In this document: positions 25,337-34,687 of the stretch, one piece after another
Layout of the letters: the number at the start of each line of letters is the position of its first letter
Numbering within the stretch: the first letter of the stretch is position 1
DNA from: Alexandriicola marinus
GTDB lineage: Bacteria > Pseudomonadota > Alphaproteobacteria > Rhodobacterales > Rhodobacteraceae
Assembly (NCBI RefSeq): GCF_004000435.1
Contig: NZ_RBVZ01000003.1
Coordinates: 1 to 64,000, forward strand
Reading direction: 5' to 3'
Length of the DNA stretch: 64,000 nt
The notes under the pieces: generated by a model
What the model was told of the DNA's origin: nothing
Database searches by the model: none
The model's input: only the letters and a program-made list of their open reading frames with translations
Translations under genes and position numbers: made by a program

Positions 25337-26287
25337 ATGAGTAACGATCCCTACAAGATACTGGGTGTTTCGAAATCCGCCACGCAGGCCGACATCAAGA
25401 AGGCCTATCGAAAGCTCGCGAAATCGTTGCACCCCGATCTCCACCCCGACGACCCCGGCAAACAGGCCGAGTTTCAGGCGGTCTCGGCCGCCTATGACAT
25501 CCTCGGGGATACGGAAAAGCGCCGGCGCTTCGACGCAGGTGAAATCGACGCCTCCGGTCAGGAGCGTGCGGACCAACGCTACTACCATCAATATGCCGGA
25601 CAGGACGCCGGTGCCCGGTATGATCAGGGCCAGCGTGCCGGCTTTGGCCCAGGCTTTGGGGGCGGCAGGGAAGAGGACTTTGCGGATATCTTCTCCGAAC
25701 TCTTCGGACAGCGGGCCCGCCGGGGTGGTGCAGCGCATGAAGTCCACGCCCGGGGAAACGATCTGCGGTACCATCTGGAGGTTGATTTTCTGGATGCCGC
25801 GCGCGGCTCCAGACGCGCGGTCACGATGCCTGACGGCAAGTCGATCGAGATCGCGGTGCCTGCCGGCGTGCGCGACGGCCAGACCCTTCGATTGCGTGGC
25901 AAAGGCGGGCCGGGCATCGGGCAGGGGCCTGCGGGTGATGCGCTCGTGACGATCGCCGTCAGGCCGCATCCCGTTTTTGTCAGGGATGGTGATGACATCG
26001 AAATCGAATTGCCGATCACCTTCGACGAGGCCGTCCTCGGTGCAAGAGTCGACGTCCCGACGATCAATGGACCGGTCTCGATGTCGATACCGAAGGGGGC
26101 GTCCTCTGGTCAGCGTCTGCGGCTCAAGGGCAAGGGCATCGCCCGCGGCAAGACAACCGGGGATCAGACCGTGCGGCTGAAGATCGTCCTGCCCAAGAAG
26201 ATCGATGATGAGATGACGGCTCTCGCCGAACGATGGAAGGAGGCGGCGTCCTTCGATCCCCGTACCGACATCAGGAGGAAGACATGA
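25337..26287 (+). CDS. cbpA: CbpA-type DnaJ-like co-chaperone
   Basis: 316-residue J-domain protein. The J-domain covers residues 1-68 with the HPD motif in KSLHPDLHPDDP, so it can stimulate DnaK ATPase. A Gly-rich linker (GQRAGFGPGFGGGREEDFADIFSELFG) and two C-terminal beta-domains for substrate binding follow (DLRYHLEVDFLDAARGSRRAV onward). There is no zinc-finger (CxxCxGxG) region, which separates CbpA from DnaJ. The ATG at 25337 is used rather than an upstream TTG. It overlaps the cbpM start by 4 bp, the standard CbpA-CbpM arrangement. DNA curvature binding, known for E. coli CbpA, is possible. Confidence 0.9.
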   Translation: MSNDPYKILGVSKSATQADIKKAYRKLAKSLHPDLHPDDPGKQAEFQAVSAAYDILGDTEKRRRFDAGEIDASGQERADQRYYHQYAGQDAGARYDQGQRAGFGPGFGGGREEDFADIFSELFGQRARRGGAAHEVHARGNDLRYHLEVDFLDAARGSRRAVTMPDGKSIEIAVPAGVRDGQTLRLRGKGGPGIGQGPAGDALVTIAVRPHPVFVRDGDDIEIELPITFDEAVLGARVDVPTINGPVSMSIPKGASSGQRLRLKGKGIARGKTTGDQTVRLKIVLPKKIDDEMTALAERWKEAASFDPRTDIRRKT

Positions 26288-26622
26288 CTCTCGATGAACG
26301 CACCGTTGTAACCCGGATAGAACGGCTCACGCTGCGCGATCTGCGTCTCTGGGTTCGCGAAGGATGGGTCCGCCCGGCGCAGGGTCAGCACGGCCCCGTC
26401 TTCGACGACATCGATGTGGCCCGGCTCCGGCTTTTGTGCGATCTGAAAAAGGACATGGCTTTGCCGACAGACGTGATGCCGATCGTGCTTGGCCTGATCG
26501 ACCATCTGAACCGAACGCGGCGCGATCTGCGCCGGGTCACCGAGGCGCTGGACCAGCAACCCCTCGAGGTCAGACGCGCGGTTATCGCCGCAGTCCGGCA
26601 TCGGGCAGAGGCCGGGGATTAG
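26284..26622 (+). CDS. cbpM: CbpM-type modulator of CbpA
   Basis: 112-residue MerR-like protein (TVVTRIERLTLRDLRLWVREGWVRPAQGQHGPVFDDIDVARLRLLCDL). Family knowledge: CbpM binds the J-domain of CbpA and blocks both its co-chaperone and DNA-binding activity. The ATG at 26284 overlaps the cbpA stop (ATGA), so production is coupled to CbpA. An upstream in-frame start inside cbpA is rejected. Confidence 0.85.
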   Translation: MTLDERTVVTRIERLTLRDLRLWVREGWVRPAQGQHGPVFDDIDVARLRLLCDLKKDMALPTDVMPIVLGLIDHLNRTRRDLRRVTEALDQQPLEVRRAVIAAVRHRAEAGD

Positions 26623-26761
26623 AATGCCTTTTGCCGCCGTATCATCGGCACCATGACCAACAGGCTGCGTCACATGCCGGGGCCATGCGGAATTGTTGGA
26701 GCCCGGTGGCACTCGGTGCCATTTGATAACCGCGTCATGACGCAGGAAACCGGGGCAGGCC

Positions 26762-27934
26762 ATGAGTTCTGATCAGACACGGGCCGCGATGCCGAGGATC
26801 GAGGCGGATGGGCGCGCGACCAGCCTCGTCACAGTTCCGCGGCCACCAAAGCCGCCGCAGCCGGGACACAAACGGCGCACCGCTCTGGTCGTCGTGGCAC
26901 TCGCGGGGGTTGCCTTTGCACTGGCCGGCTGGGGCCTGAGCGGGGGCGGTGCCGTGTCGCAAGCGCCTGTGACGACACTTGCCGCAGGCCCGGTCGAGAG
27001 GGTTCTGGCCGTCAGCGGACGGACGAACACCGATGTCCAGTCGGACATCAGATCGGTCGTCTCGGCTCGGGTGACGGAAGTAGACGTCACCGAAGGTGAC
27101 AGGGTCGCCGTGGGCGACCCGCTTGTCTTGCTCGATGCAGCGGCGCAGCAAAGCCGCATCAGGCAGGCGCTCGCCGCCCTCGATGCCGCGATCCTTCGGG
27201 AACAGAGCGCCCGGGCTGACAGGGACCGCGCCCTTGATCTGGGTCGGACGATGTCGGATGTCGCGCGAGCCGACGCCGAACGGGATCTTGCCTTGGCAAG
27301 CGCCGAGGTCGACCGCCAGCGCGCTGCACTTGAACAGGCGCAACTGGCCCTGCCCGATTACCGGATCACCGCGCCCATAGGTGGTGTCGTGCTGGACCGG
27401 ACAGTCGAGCCGGGCGATCTTGTGACCCCGTCCGACATCCTGCTGCGGATCGCGGATCCGGGAGACCTTCATGTCGAGGTGCAGGTCGACGAGATCTATG
27501 CCGACAAGGTTCAGACCGGTCAGCGCGCATGGCTTCAACTTGCAGGCCGGACCGAAACCCTGCCGGGCGAGGTCAGCTTTGTGGCCGCTCAAGTGGACGA
27601 ACGAACCGGGAGCCTGCGGGTGAACCTGGCTTTTGACACGGTGCCTGAAGCTCAGATCGGGCTGACCACGGTGGCCAACATCCTGATCGACAGGGTCGAG
27701 GCGGGCCTGACCCTGCCTCGAGGCGCGCTCGTCTCCAGCGGGCCGGATGCGGCGGTTTTCGTGCTGCGCGACGGACGCGCGAGCCTGACAAGTATCGAGT
27801 ATGTCGATTGGCCGGCAGACCGGGTTGAAATCACCTCGGGCCTTTCGGAGGGCGACAGGGTGGTTCTGTCACCCGAAGGCATCGTCGACGGTCAGGAACT
27901 CAGCGCGCGAGACACACCAGAGACAGGCGGCTAG
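26762..27934 (+). CDS. Periplasmic adaptor (membrane fusion protein), MacA/HlyD-like
   Basis: 390-residue adaptor of a tripartite or MacB-type ABC exporter. An N-terminal cytoplasmic tail rich in Pro and basic residues is followed by one membrane anchor (TALVVVALAGVAFALAGWGL, about 41-60). Then come a biotinyl-lipoyl half (VVSARVTEVDVTEGDRVAVGDPLVLLDA), an alpha-hairpin coiled coil (about 130-200) and the second lipoyl half YRITAPIGGVVLDRTVEPGDLV, plus beta-barrel and membrane-proximal domains. It is 4 bp ahead of the FtsX-type permease and in one operon with its ATPase. The exported substrate is unknown; no outer-membrane channel gene is nearby. Confidence 0.88.
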   Translation: MSSDQTRAAMPRIEADGRATSLVTVPRPPKPPQPGHKRRTALVVVALAGVAFALAGWGLSGGGAVSQAPVTTLAAGPVERVLAVSGRTNTDVQSDIRSVVSARVTEVDVTEGDRVAVGDPLVLLDAAAQQSRIRQALAALDAAILREQSARADRDRALDLGRTMSDVARADAERDLALASAEVDRQRAALEQAQLALPDYRITAPIGGVVLDRTVEPGDLVTPSDILLRIADPGDLHVEVQVDEIYADKVQTGQRAWLQLAGRTETLPGEVSFVAAQVDERTGSLRVNLAFDTVPEAQIGLTTVANILIDRVEAGLTLPRGALVSSGPDAAVFVLRDGRASLTSIEYVDWPADRVEITSGLSEGDRVVLSPEGIVDGQELSARDTPETGG

Positions 27935-27938
27935 GCCG

Positions 27939-29147
27939 ATGCGCTATGGTCTGAAAGTCGCCTACCGTCACCTCGCCTCCAACCTGTCCCAGACGGGTTT
28001 ACTGGTCATTGGCGTTGCGGTGGCGGTTTTCATCTTCATCTTCATGAGCGCGCTGATCGGCGGTCTGGCCGATCTCATGGTCAACCGGACGCTAGGTGGG
28101 TTTGCCCATGTCACGATCCAGGCCGAAGACAGGGAATTGCCGGTTCTCGAGACGGGTTCGAATGCCGAGCTGCTGGTCGCGCGGCAGAAGTCCACCCGGG
28201 ATGCGACGGGCATCCGGGACGCTCTGCCGCTGTTGCCGGTCATCGATCAGCTGTCCGGTGTCGCGGTCAGTTCCCCCCAGATCACCGGAGGCGCGGTTCT
28301 GATCCGGGGCGAGAGAGTTCGTCAGGTGGGTGTGACGGGCGTCCAGCCCGATCGTGTCACTGCCATCGTGGCCTTTGACCGGTATCTTCAGGAGGGCAGC
28401 CTGTCTTTGACGGGTGACGGCTTGCTGATCGGCGCGACTCTGGCCTCGGACATGAATCTGTCTGTCGGTAGCCCTGTGACCTTGCGCACCGATCAGGGCA
28501 ATACCGCGTCGCTTCGGGTCTCGGGCATCTATTCGACCGGCGTCGGCCAGCTGGATCGCGCCTCTGCCTATGTCGATATCCGCACGGCCCGAAGCCTGTT
28601 CGACATCCCTAATGCCGTGTCGCGGATCGAACTCAAACTCACCGATCTGTATGAGGCCGAGGCGGTCGCGGCCCGGATCACGGCCACGACCGGGCTGGAT
28701 GCCGAACCCTGGACTGCTACGGCACAGCAGCTTTACGAAGGTCTTCGGGCACAATCCGACACGGGACTGATCCTGAAATCCTTTGCGCTGATCACCATTG
28801 TCATCGGCGTGGCCTCGTCGCTGATGCTGACGACCTATCGCAGACGACCCGAGATCGGCATCATGCGCGCGATGGGCGCGAGCCAGGGGTTCATCCTGTT
28901 CATCTTTGTCACGCAAGGGATGATCGTGGGGCTTGTGGGCGGGCTGATCGGGGCGTCGCTCGGCCTTGCTGTCCTGACGCCTTTGACGCCGTCCGGCGAG
29001 GTGGCCGCAGGCCAGCTGCCGATCGATGTGGCGCAGGGCTCGTTCGGGTTGGCCATCGGATTGACGATGGTCGGGGCGACGCTGGCCGCGATCCTGCCCG
29101 CCCGTGCGGCCTCGCGCATCGACCCGGTGGAGGCGATCGGCCAATGA
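27939..29147 (+). CDS. FtsX/MacB-type ABC permease
   Basis: 402-residue type VII ABC permease. One membrane helix near the N-terminus (TGLLVIGVAVAVFIFIFMSALIGGL, about 18-42) is followed by a large periplasmic domain (about 45-270). A cluster of three helices (ALITIVIGVASSLMLT, FILFIFVTQGMIVGLVGGLIGASLGL, GLAIGLTMVGATLAAILPA) forms the FtsX domain, ending RAASRIDPVEAI. The ATG at 27939 is used; the frame is open further upstream only within the adaptor gene. Its stop overlaps the ATPase start by 4 bp. Such systems act as mechanotransmitters exporting periplasmic or membrane substrates. Confidence 0.9.
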   Translation: MRYGLKVAYRHLASNLSQTGLLVIGVAVAVFIFIFMSALIGGLADLMVNRTLGGFAHVTIQAEDRELPVLETGSNAELLVARQKSTRDATGIRDALPLLPVIDQLSGVAVSSPQITGGAVLIRGERVRQVGVTGVQPDRVTAIVAFDRYLQEGSLSLTGDGLLIGATLASDMNLSVGSPVTLRTDQGNTASLRVSGIYSTGVGQLDRASAYVDIRTARSLFDIPNAVSRIELKLTDLYEAEAVAARITATTGLDAEPWTATAQQLYEGLRAQSDTGLILKSFALITIVIGVASSLMLTTYRRRPEIGIMRAMGASQGFILFIFVTQGMIVGLVGGLIGASLGLAVLTPLTPSGEVAAGQLPIDVAQGSFGLAIGLTMVGATLAAILPARAASRIDPVEAIGQ

Positions 29148-29833
29148 CCCCCCCGGACGCCGCACCCCTTGTCGAATTGCGTGGCCTGACCAAGACCTAT
29201 GGCGAGGGTGAGACCGCGACGATGGTTCTCAAGGGCCTCGATCTGACACTCGAGAAGGGGCGCATGATCGCCCTGCTTGGTGCTTCGGGCTCGGGCAAAA
29301 GCACCTTGCTGAACATCCTCGGCACCCTGCTGCGCCCCACGGCGGGCCGGTTCACGATGCTGGGGCAAGAGTTGTTTGGCGCGGACGACGCGACCCTGAC
29401 CGATTTCCGCAATCGCCACATCGGTTTTGTCTTTCAGTTCCACAACCTGTTGCCGGACTTCTCGGCGCTGGAGAATGTGATCTTTCCGACTGCGGTGCGC
29501 GAAGGGGTCGAAAGCGCACAGGCCCGGCTGCGCGGGGCGGAGCTTTTGGAACTGGTCGGTCTTGCCGATCGCACCCATTATCGGGCGACAAAACTGTCGG
29601 GCGGTCAGAAACAGCGGGTGGCCGTCGCCCGCGCCCTGATGAACAAGCCCGATCTGATCCTCGCGGACGAACCGACCGGCAACCTCGACAGCGTCTCTGC
29701 GCAGCAGGTGATGGAGCTGATCAAGGTCGTGAACCAGCGCGAAGGCACCACCTTCCTCATCTCGACGCATGACGAACGGATCGCGGCGCAATGCGAAGGC
29801 CGCCTCGAAATCCGGGATGGCCGCATCATCTGA
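29144..29833 (+). CDS. ABC exporter ATP-binding protein, LolD/MacB type
   Basis: 229-residue ATPase with Walker A GASGSGKST, Q-loop GFVFQFHNLLPDFSALENV, signature LSGGQKQRVAVARAL, Walker B LILADEPTGNLDS and H-loop LISTHDERI. ADEPTGNLDS and the FQFHNLLP loop are hallmarks of the LolD/MacB/FtsE class. It completes the operon 26762-29833 (adaptor, permease, ATPase). It drives the permease through its coupling helix rather than forming an import channel. Confidence 0.92.
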   Translation: MTPPDAAPLVELRGLTKTYGEGETATMVLKGLDLTLEKGRMIALLGASGSGKSTLLNILGTLLRPTAGRFTMLGQELFGADDATLTDFRNRHIGFVFQFHNLLPDFSALENVIFPTAVREGVESAQARLRGAELLELVGLADRTHYRATKLSGGQKQRVAVARALMNKPDLILADEPTGNLDSVSAQQVMELIKVVNQREGTTFLISTHDERIAAQCEGRLEIRDGRII

Positions 29834-29983
29834 TCGACCTTGGTGGCTGGGCCGCGACGTTCCCCTGCTTTGAAGATCCTGCCGAAGGTTCGTTGGACCC
29901 CGGGGCAATCCATGTTCTCATGTCACTGAAATCCGACACGTTCGACCCGGACAAAGTGCCGGATGTTCGCAAGGCAGGTAGAG

Positions 29984-31840
29984 ATGAGCACCGACCAAAT
30001 CCTGATTTTCGCTATTCTGATCGCGACCATGGCGCTGTTCCTGTGGGGCCGGTTCCGCCACGACGTGGTGGCGCTTGCCGCGCTGATGGCGAGCGTGATC
30101 GCGGGGCTGGTGCCTGCGCCCGATGCCTTTGCCGGGTTCGGCCATCCCGCCGTGATCACGGTGGCCTGTGTGCTGATCCTCAGTCGGGGGCTTCAGACGA
30201 CGGGCGCAGTGGATTGGCTGGCGCGCAGCGCCATGCCGCGTGACACGGGCCGGCTGGGCAGCATGATCGCGCTGATGGGGCTGGGTGCGGCGCTGTCGGG
30301 CTTCATGAACAATGTCGGGGCCATGGCGCTCCTGATGCCGATCGCGGTGCAGGTCTCGGACAGGCTGGACTTGACGCCCGGGCAGGTTCTCATGCCTCTG
30401 GCCTTCGGCACCATTCTGGGCGGGATGACGACATTGATCGGCACGCCGCCCAACCTGATCGTCTCGGGGTTTCGGGCCGAGGCGGGGCTCGGCCATTTCG
30501 CGATCTTCGATTTCGCGCCGGTCGGCGCTGCGGTCGCGGTGGTTGGCGTGATCTTTGTCGCTCTGGTGGGGTGGCGGCTGGTTCCGGCGCGCAAGTCGGC
30601 GACCGATGGAGGGTTCGACACCGGCGCCTATTTCACCGAACTGCGCGTGCCCGAGAAAAGCAAGGCCGTGGGCCTGACCCTTCGTGCCTTCGAAAACCAG
30701 ATCGAAGAGAGCAATGTCCAGATCGTTGGTCTTGTGCGCAACGAGGTTCGGATGACCGCGCCGCATGGCGGGCGGCGCATCCGGCCCGATGATGTTCTGG
30801 TTCTCGAGGCCGATGTTGATGCGCTGGCCGAAGCGCTGTCCGTCTTTGACATCAAGCTGGAGAATGCGATCGTCGCCCCGCCCGAAGAGGCGAAGGGCGA
30901 CGCGATAGAGACCAGCGGCGGCCCGGACGGCAAGGAGGATCGGGATGCCGAGGACGATGAAAGCCCGATGCAGGAGGGCAACAAGGACATCGTGCTGCGT
31001 GAGCTGGCCGTTCTGCCGGGATCGGCCATCGTGGGACGCTCGGCCAAGGACATGTCCCTGCGGACGCGCTATGGGCTGAACCTTCTGGCGGTCTCCCGCG
31101 AGGGGCATCCACCCCGCTCTGGCCTGCGGACGATCAAGCTGAAGTCCGGCGATCTCTTGCTGGTTCAGGGGCCGGCCGCTGCCGTGGACGAATTCACCAG
31201 CGACACGGGCTGCGTCCCGCTGGGGGCCCGTGATCTGCGCATACCGGACAAACGCATGGCGATCATCGCCGCCGCGATCATGCTGGGTGCGATCGCGCTG
31301 GTGACGCTGGGCCTTCTTCCGGCGGCGGTGGCATTTGCGCTTGGCGTTCTGGCGTCGATGGTGGCGCGCACCGTGCCGCTGCGGCAGATCTACACCTCCA
31401 TCGACTGGCCGGTCATCGTGCTGCTTGCAACGCTGATCCCGGTGGCGGGCGCGATGCAGGCCACGGGCGCGGCCGAATTGCTGGCGCGGTTTCTGGTCGA
31501 TACGGTCGCGCAGGGCAATGCGGTTGTCGCGCTTGTCGTGGTTCTGGTGACGACGATGTTTCTGTCGGACGTCATGAACAATGCCGCCACCGCCGCCGTC
31601 CTGTGCCCCATCGCGCTGGGCATCTCGTCCAATCTGGGCGTGAACCCCGACAGTTTCCTGATGGCCGTCGCGATCGGCGCCTCCTGCGCCTTCCTGACCC
31701 CGATCGGCCACCAGAACAACACCTTGATCCTCGGGCCGGGTGGGTTCCGTTTCGGTGACTACTGGAAGCTGGGTCTGCCGCTCGAACTGCTGGTCGTGGC
31801 CGTCAGCGTGCCCCTGCTGTTGCTGGTCTGGCCGCTCTGA
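29984..31840 (+). CDS. SLC13/DASS-type anion transporter with two TrkA_C domains
   Basis: 618-residue inner-membrane transporter. About five N-terminal helices (residues 5-190) carry the paired family motifs LSGFMNNVGAMALLMP and GGMTTLIGTPPNLIVSG. Two cytoplasmic TrkA_C (RCK_C) domains follow, about 215-285 and 325-400, then a second membrane half with the repeat motif FLSDVMNNAATAAVLCP and TPIGHQNNTLILGPGG. Such proteins move dicarboxylates, sulfate or citrate, normally with Na+. The two TrkA_C domains are separated by a highly acidic, low-complexity linker (about 300-330; KEDRDAEDDESPMQEG), an uncommon feature. The ATG at 29984 is preferred to one 7 codons upstream. It appears to be a single-gene unit. 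Confidence 0.85.
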   Translation: MSTDQILIFAILIATMALFLWGRFRHDVVALAALMASVIAGLVPAPDAFAGFGHPAVITVACVLILSRGLQTTGAVDWLARSAMPRDTGRLGSMIALMGLGAALSGFMNNVGAMALLMPIAVQVSDRLDLTPGQVLMPLAFGTILGGMTTLIGTPPNLIVSGFRAEAGLGHFAIFDFAPVGAAVAVVGVIFVALVGWRLVPARKSATDGGFDTGAYFTELRVPEKSKAVGLTLRAFENQIEESNVQIVGLVRNEVRMTAPHGGRRIRPDDVLVLEADVDALAEALSVFDIKLENAIVAPPEEAKGDAIETSGGPDGKEDRDAEDDESPMQEGNKDIVLRELAVLPGSAIVGRSAKDMSLRTRYGLNLLAVSREGHPPRSGLRTIKLKSGDLLLVQGPAAAVDEFTSDTGCVPLGARDLRIPDKRMAIIAAAIMLGAIALVTLGLLPAAVAFALGVLASMVARTVPLRQIYTSIDWPVIVLLATLIPVAGAMQATGAAELLARFLVDTVAQGNAVVALVVVLVTTMFLSDVMNNAATAAVLCPIALGISSNLGVNPDSFLMAVAIGASCAFLTPIGHQNNTLILGPGGFRFGDYWKLGLPLELLVVAVSVPLLLLVWPL

Positions 31841-31904
31841 TCCCAATGGGTCCGGACCGCAGGGCCAGCGTCCCGAACGCGTGGCACGGCTTTCCGGAAT
31901 TCTC

Positions 31905-31947
31905 TTGTAAAACACGATGATCCGTTGAAATATGTCCGGACAAATTT
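31905..31947 (+). promoter_or_regulatory. Promoter and operator O1 of unit A (GntR/UTRA regulon)
   Basis: A -35-like TTGTAA (31905-31910) and an AT-rich -10 region 17 nt later (31928-31933) are overlapped by the near-perfect palindrome AAATATGTCCGGACAAATTT (31928-31947; one mismatched pair). The core TGTCCGGACA is identical to the two sites at 46393 and 46551. It lies 35 bp before the start chosen for the MmgE/PrpD gene. A repressor bound here would block the -10. Confidence 0.7.
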
Positions 31948-31982
31948 TGGGCATCCCAGGAACGGCTTTGACAGAGCGTGCG

Positions 31983-33296
31983 ATGACATCCCTGACCGGT
32001 CGGTTGCTGGCGAGGCTGGAGGCGCCGGTGCGGCGCGAGGATGTGGAGGCCGCGCGCCAGCATCTGCTGGATTGGCTTGGCTGCACGATCGCCGGTGCCT
32101 CGACCGGGATCGGTCGCAATATGGCGCAGGCGGCGGACGCGGTCGATCATCCGCTCTCAGTCATGGCGTCCGGACCTGCGCAGACGGCTTTCGCCCTTGG
32201 CAGCTTTGGCAGCCTTCTCGAAATGGATGATGTTCACCGCACGGCGATCCTGCATCCCGGTCCGGTCGTCTGGCCTGCCGTTCTTGCCTGTGCCGAGGAT
32301 GGAACGGCCGACCGGGTGGCCGAAGCGGCCTTGCGCGGCTACGAGGCCATGATCCGGCTTGGACGTGCTGTCGGACGGGGCCACTACGCCCGGTTTCACA
32401 ACACCGCTACCTGTGGCGGGCTGGGGTCTGCGATCGCGGCCGCATGGATGCTGGAACTGGATCGGGAGCAGACGCTCTGGGCCATGGCACATGCGCTTTC
32501 GACGTCGGGGGGGCTGTGGGAATGCCGTAACGAGCCCGGAGCCACCAAGCACCTTCATGTGGCTGAGGCCGCCCGGCGCGGCGTTCAGGCGGCCTTGTCT
32601 GCGCGTGCCGGCATCGCCGGGCCCTTGCGGATACTCGAGGGCGAGCAAGGGTTCTTCGCAGGTCTGGCGCCTGATGGCGTGCCAGAAGCGCTTCTCGGAG
32701 GGGAGCCTTGGGCCCTTCACGAAACCTCGTTCAAGCCATGGCCAGCCTGTCGCCATGCCCATCCCGCCATCGATGCGGCGCTTGCGCTGCGGGGCGGCGG
32801 CCAAGTGCCCGAACGGATCGTGATCGAGACCTATGCCGATGCCGTCCTATTCTGCGATCGCCCGCATCCCACCGACCCCGGCAGCGCCCGATTCAGTTTG
32901 CAGCACGCCGTTGCGGTGGCACTTGTCGATGGTCCGCCGACGCTCGGCGCGTTCGAGGCAGGGGCGCTGGACCGGCCCGAATACGTGGCCCTCAGGGATC
33001 GTTGCGAGCTGCGCGAAGATCCCTCGATGACGGCTAACTATCCTGCCCATTTCGGCGCGCGACTTCGTCTCATCATCGACGGTGTCGAAACCACCGCCCA
33101 TGTGCCGGATGCCTGGGGCGACAGCGAAAACCCGATGTCGGCCGAGGCGGTGGCTGACAAGTTCGCCCTGCTGGCCCGCTGGGCGGGCGTCGAGCCGGGG
33201 CCGTTGGCCGATGCCGTGTTGCAGGGTGATATCGCGACGCTACGCGCCCGGATGTCATCTCTGCCTGCCCCCGCCCCCCTGAAAGAGGACGCGTAA
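31983..33296 (+). CDS. MmgE/PrpD family protein 1
   Basis: 437-residue member of the family of 2-methylcitrate dehydratase and cis-aconitate decarboxylase, which act on tricarboxylates and related acids. The features are HPGPVVWPAVLACAE, FHNTATCGGLGSAIAAAWML, GATKHLHVAEAARRG (Lys189) and SFKPWPACRHAHPAIDAAL, matching the catalytic-loop Lys/His segments of the family. I start at the ATG at 31983 (MTSLTGRLLARLE). An in-frame ATG at 31932 lies inside operator O1 and the -10, so it is unlikely to be translated. It is the first gene of unit A; the next start overlaps its stop (TAATG). The reaction is unknown: dehydration, isomerisation or decarboxylation of a polycarboxylic acid. Confidence 0.85.
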   Translation: MTSLTGRLLARLEAPVRREDVEAARQHLLDWLGCTIAGASTGIGRNMAQAADAVDHPLSVMASGPAQTAFALGSFGSLLEMDDVHRTAILHPGPVVWPAVLACAEDGTADRVAEAALRGYEAMIRLGRAVGRGHYARFHNTATCGGLGSAIAAAWMLELDREQTLWAMAHALSTSGGLWECRNEPGATKHLHVAEAARRGVQAALSARAGIAGPLRILEGEQGFFAGLAPDGVPEALLGGEPWALHETSFKPWPACRHAHPAIDAALALRGGGQVPERIVIETYADAVLFCDRPHPTDPGSARFSLQHAVAVALVDGPPTLGAFEAGALDRPEYVALRDRCELREDPSMTANYPAHFGARLRLIIDGVETTAHVPDAWGDSENPMSAEAVADKFALLARWAGVEPGPLADAVLQGDIATLRARMSSLPAPAPLKEDA

Positions 33297-34687
33297 TGCC
33301 ACAGCCATCCTATTTCGAGGCGATGAATTACGACGCGATGATCGCGGAGTATGGCCGCCCCGAACACTTCGAAAGCGAGATTGCCCGAATGCCGCGCGAC
33401 AGGCTGCGCGCGCTTCAGAACGACCGGTTCCTCAGGGTCGTGGCCTTCGCGTGGAAGATCCCCTTCTATCAGCGGCACTGGGGCAAGGCCGGGCTGACGC
33501 CCGATGACATCCGGTCGATCGACGATATCGGCAAACTGCCGCCCTATTCGAAAGAAGACCTGATGGCGAGTGTCGAGGCGCACCCTCCGATCGGCGATTT
33601 CCACGGGCTTGATGCCTATGCGCCCGAGGATCGTCCGCCGCTTGTCTTCCAGACCACGAGCGGGACGACCGGCCGGCCCCAACCGCTGTTGTTCGGGCCG
33701 AAAAGCCGGGAGATCCAGAACCTCCTGTTGGCACGGTTCTATGCCATGCAGGGCATTCGCCGGGAGGACGTGATCCATTCGGTCTATGGTCACGGAATGG
33801 TCAATGGCGGGCATTACGTTCGCGAGAGCGTGATCCATTGGACGGGGGCGCAGCTTCTGTCGGCCGGGACGGGGATCGAGACGCGCTCGGCCAATCAGGT
33901 CCGGTTGATGAAAGACTTCGGGGCGACAGCGATCATCGGCTTTGGCGATTACATCACCTATCTGTCGGGTGTGGCCCGCAAGGAAGGACTGGAGCCCGGC
34001 CGCGACATCAACATCCGCGTCATCTCTGGCCACATGGGCGCCGAGGCGCGCGAGACGATTTCCCGCGCGTGGGGCGGGGCAGAGGTCTATGACTGGTACG
34101 GGGTCGGCGATACCGGGGCCATCGCGGGCGAGGGGCCGGATCATGCGGGGATGTATGTTCAGGAGGATGCGCAATTCCTCGAGATCCTCGATGTGGACAA
34201 CGGAACGCCTGTCCCCGATGGCGAAAGCGGCGATATGGTCGTGACCTGCCTCTACAAGGACGATGTCTTCCCGATCATCCGGTTCAACACTCATGACGTG
34301 TCGGCCTTCAAGACAGATGCGTCCCCCAGCGGCCTGACGTTCCGGCGGATTGTCGGGTTTCAGGGCCGAAGCGACAACATGGTCAAGCTGCGCGGCATCA
34401 ACATCTATCCCACCGGTCTGGGCGTGATCCTGACCGAGAGCGATCCTGAATTGCTGAACGATTACGTCTGTATCGTGACCCGTCGTGACGGGCGCGACGA
34501 GATGGTCGTGCATATCGAGACCATGGGCGACACCAGCCGCAGTGTCGCCGTATATGAGGCGCTGCTGAAGCAGCGGCTCGGCGTCGAGATCGGGGTCGAA
34601 CTGGCCGGCCCGGGCGATCTGGCGGAGCTGACCCAGATCGAGAAACGGCAGAAGCCGATCCGCCTGATCACGCGCGAGGCCACGTGA
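33296..34687 (+). CDS. Phenylacetate-CoA ligase (PaaK)-like AMP-forming acid ligase
   Basis: 463-residue adenylate-forming enzyme of the PaaK branch, which makes acyl-CoA from a carboxylic acid, ATP and CoA. The AMP/phosphate loop is FQTTSGTTGRPQPLL, the middle adenylation motif is VYDWYGVGDTGAIAGEG, the ribose-binding Asp is in IIRFNTHDVSAF, and the hinge FQGRSDNMVKLRGINIYP leads to the small C-terminal domain. It overlaps the MmgE/PrpD gene by 1 bp and the amidase gene by 4 bp, so it belongs to the same pathway. The acid substrate is not identifiable; the family also includes non-aromatic members. Confidence 0.88.
   Translation: MPQPSYFEAMNYDAMIAEYGRPEHFESEIARMPRDRLRALQNDRFLRVVAFAWKIPFYQRHWGKAGLTPDDIRSIDDIGKLPPYSKEDLMASVEAHPPIGDFHGLDAYAPEDRPPLVFQTTSGTTGRPQPLLFGPKSREIQNLLLARFYAMQGIRREDVIHSVYGHGMVNGGHYVRESVIHWTGAQLLSAGTGIETRSANQVRLMKDFGATAIIGFGDYITYLSGVARKEGLEPGRDINIRVISGHMGAEARETISRAWGGAEVYDWYGVGDTGAIAGEGPDHAGMYVQEDAQFLEILDVDNGTPVPDGESGDMVVTCLYKDDVFPIIRFNTHDVSAFKTDASPSGLTFRRIVGFQGRSDNMVKLRGINIYPTGLGVILTESDPELLNDYVCIVTRRDGRDEMVVHIETMGDTSRSVAVYEALLKQRLGVEIGVELAGPGDLAELTQIEKRQKPIRLITREAT

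Noticed and set aside
25114-25344. Small gene of 76 codons upstream of cbpA
   Set aside because: No ribosome site or conserved pattern; it overlaps the cbpA start and the probable promoter.
24047-25969. 640-codon minus-strand open frame across LysR and cbpA
   Set aside because: It spans two unrelated, well-supported plus-strand genes and shows no recognisable family.
29918-32119. 733-codon minus-strand open frame opposite the SLC13-type transporter
   Set aside because: Mirror of the transporter codon pattern; composition is low-complexity and no ribosome site or motif was seen.
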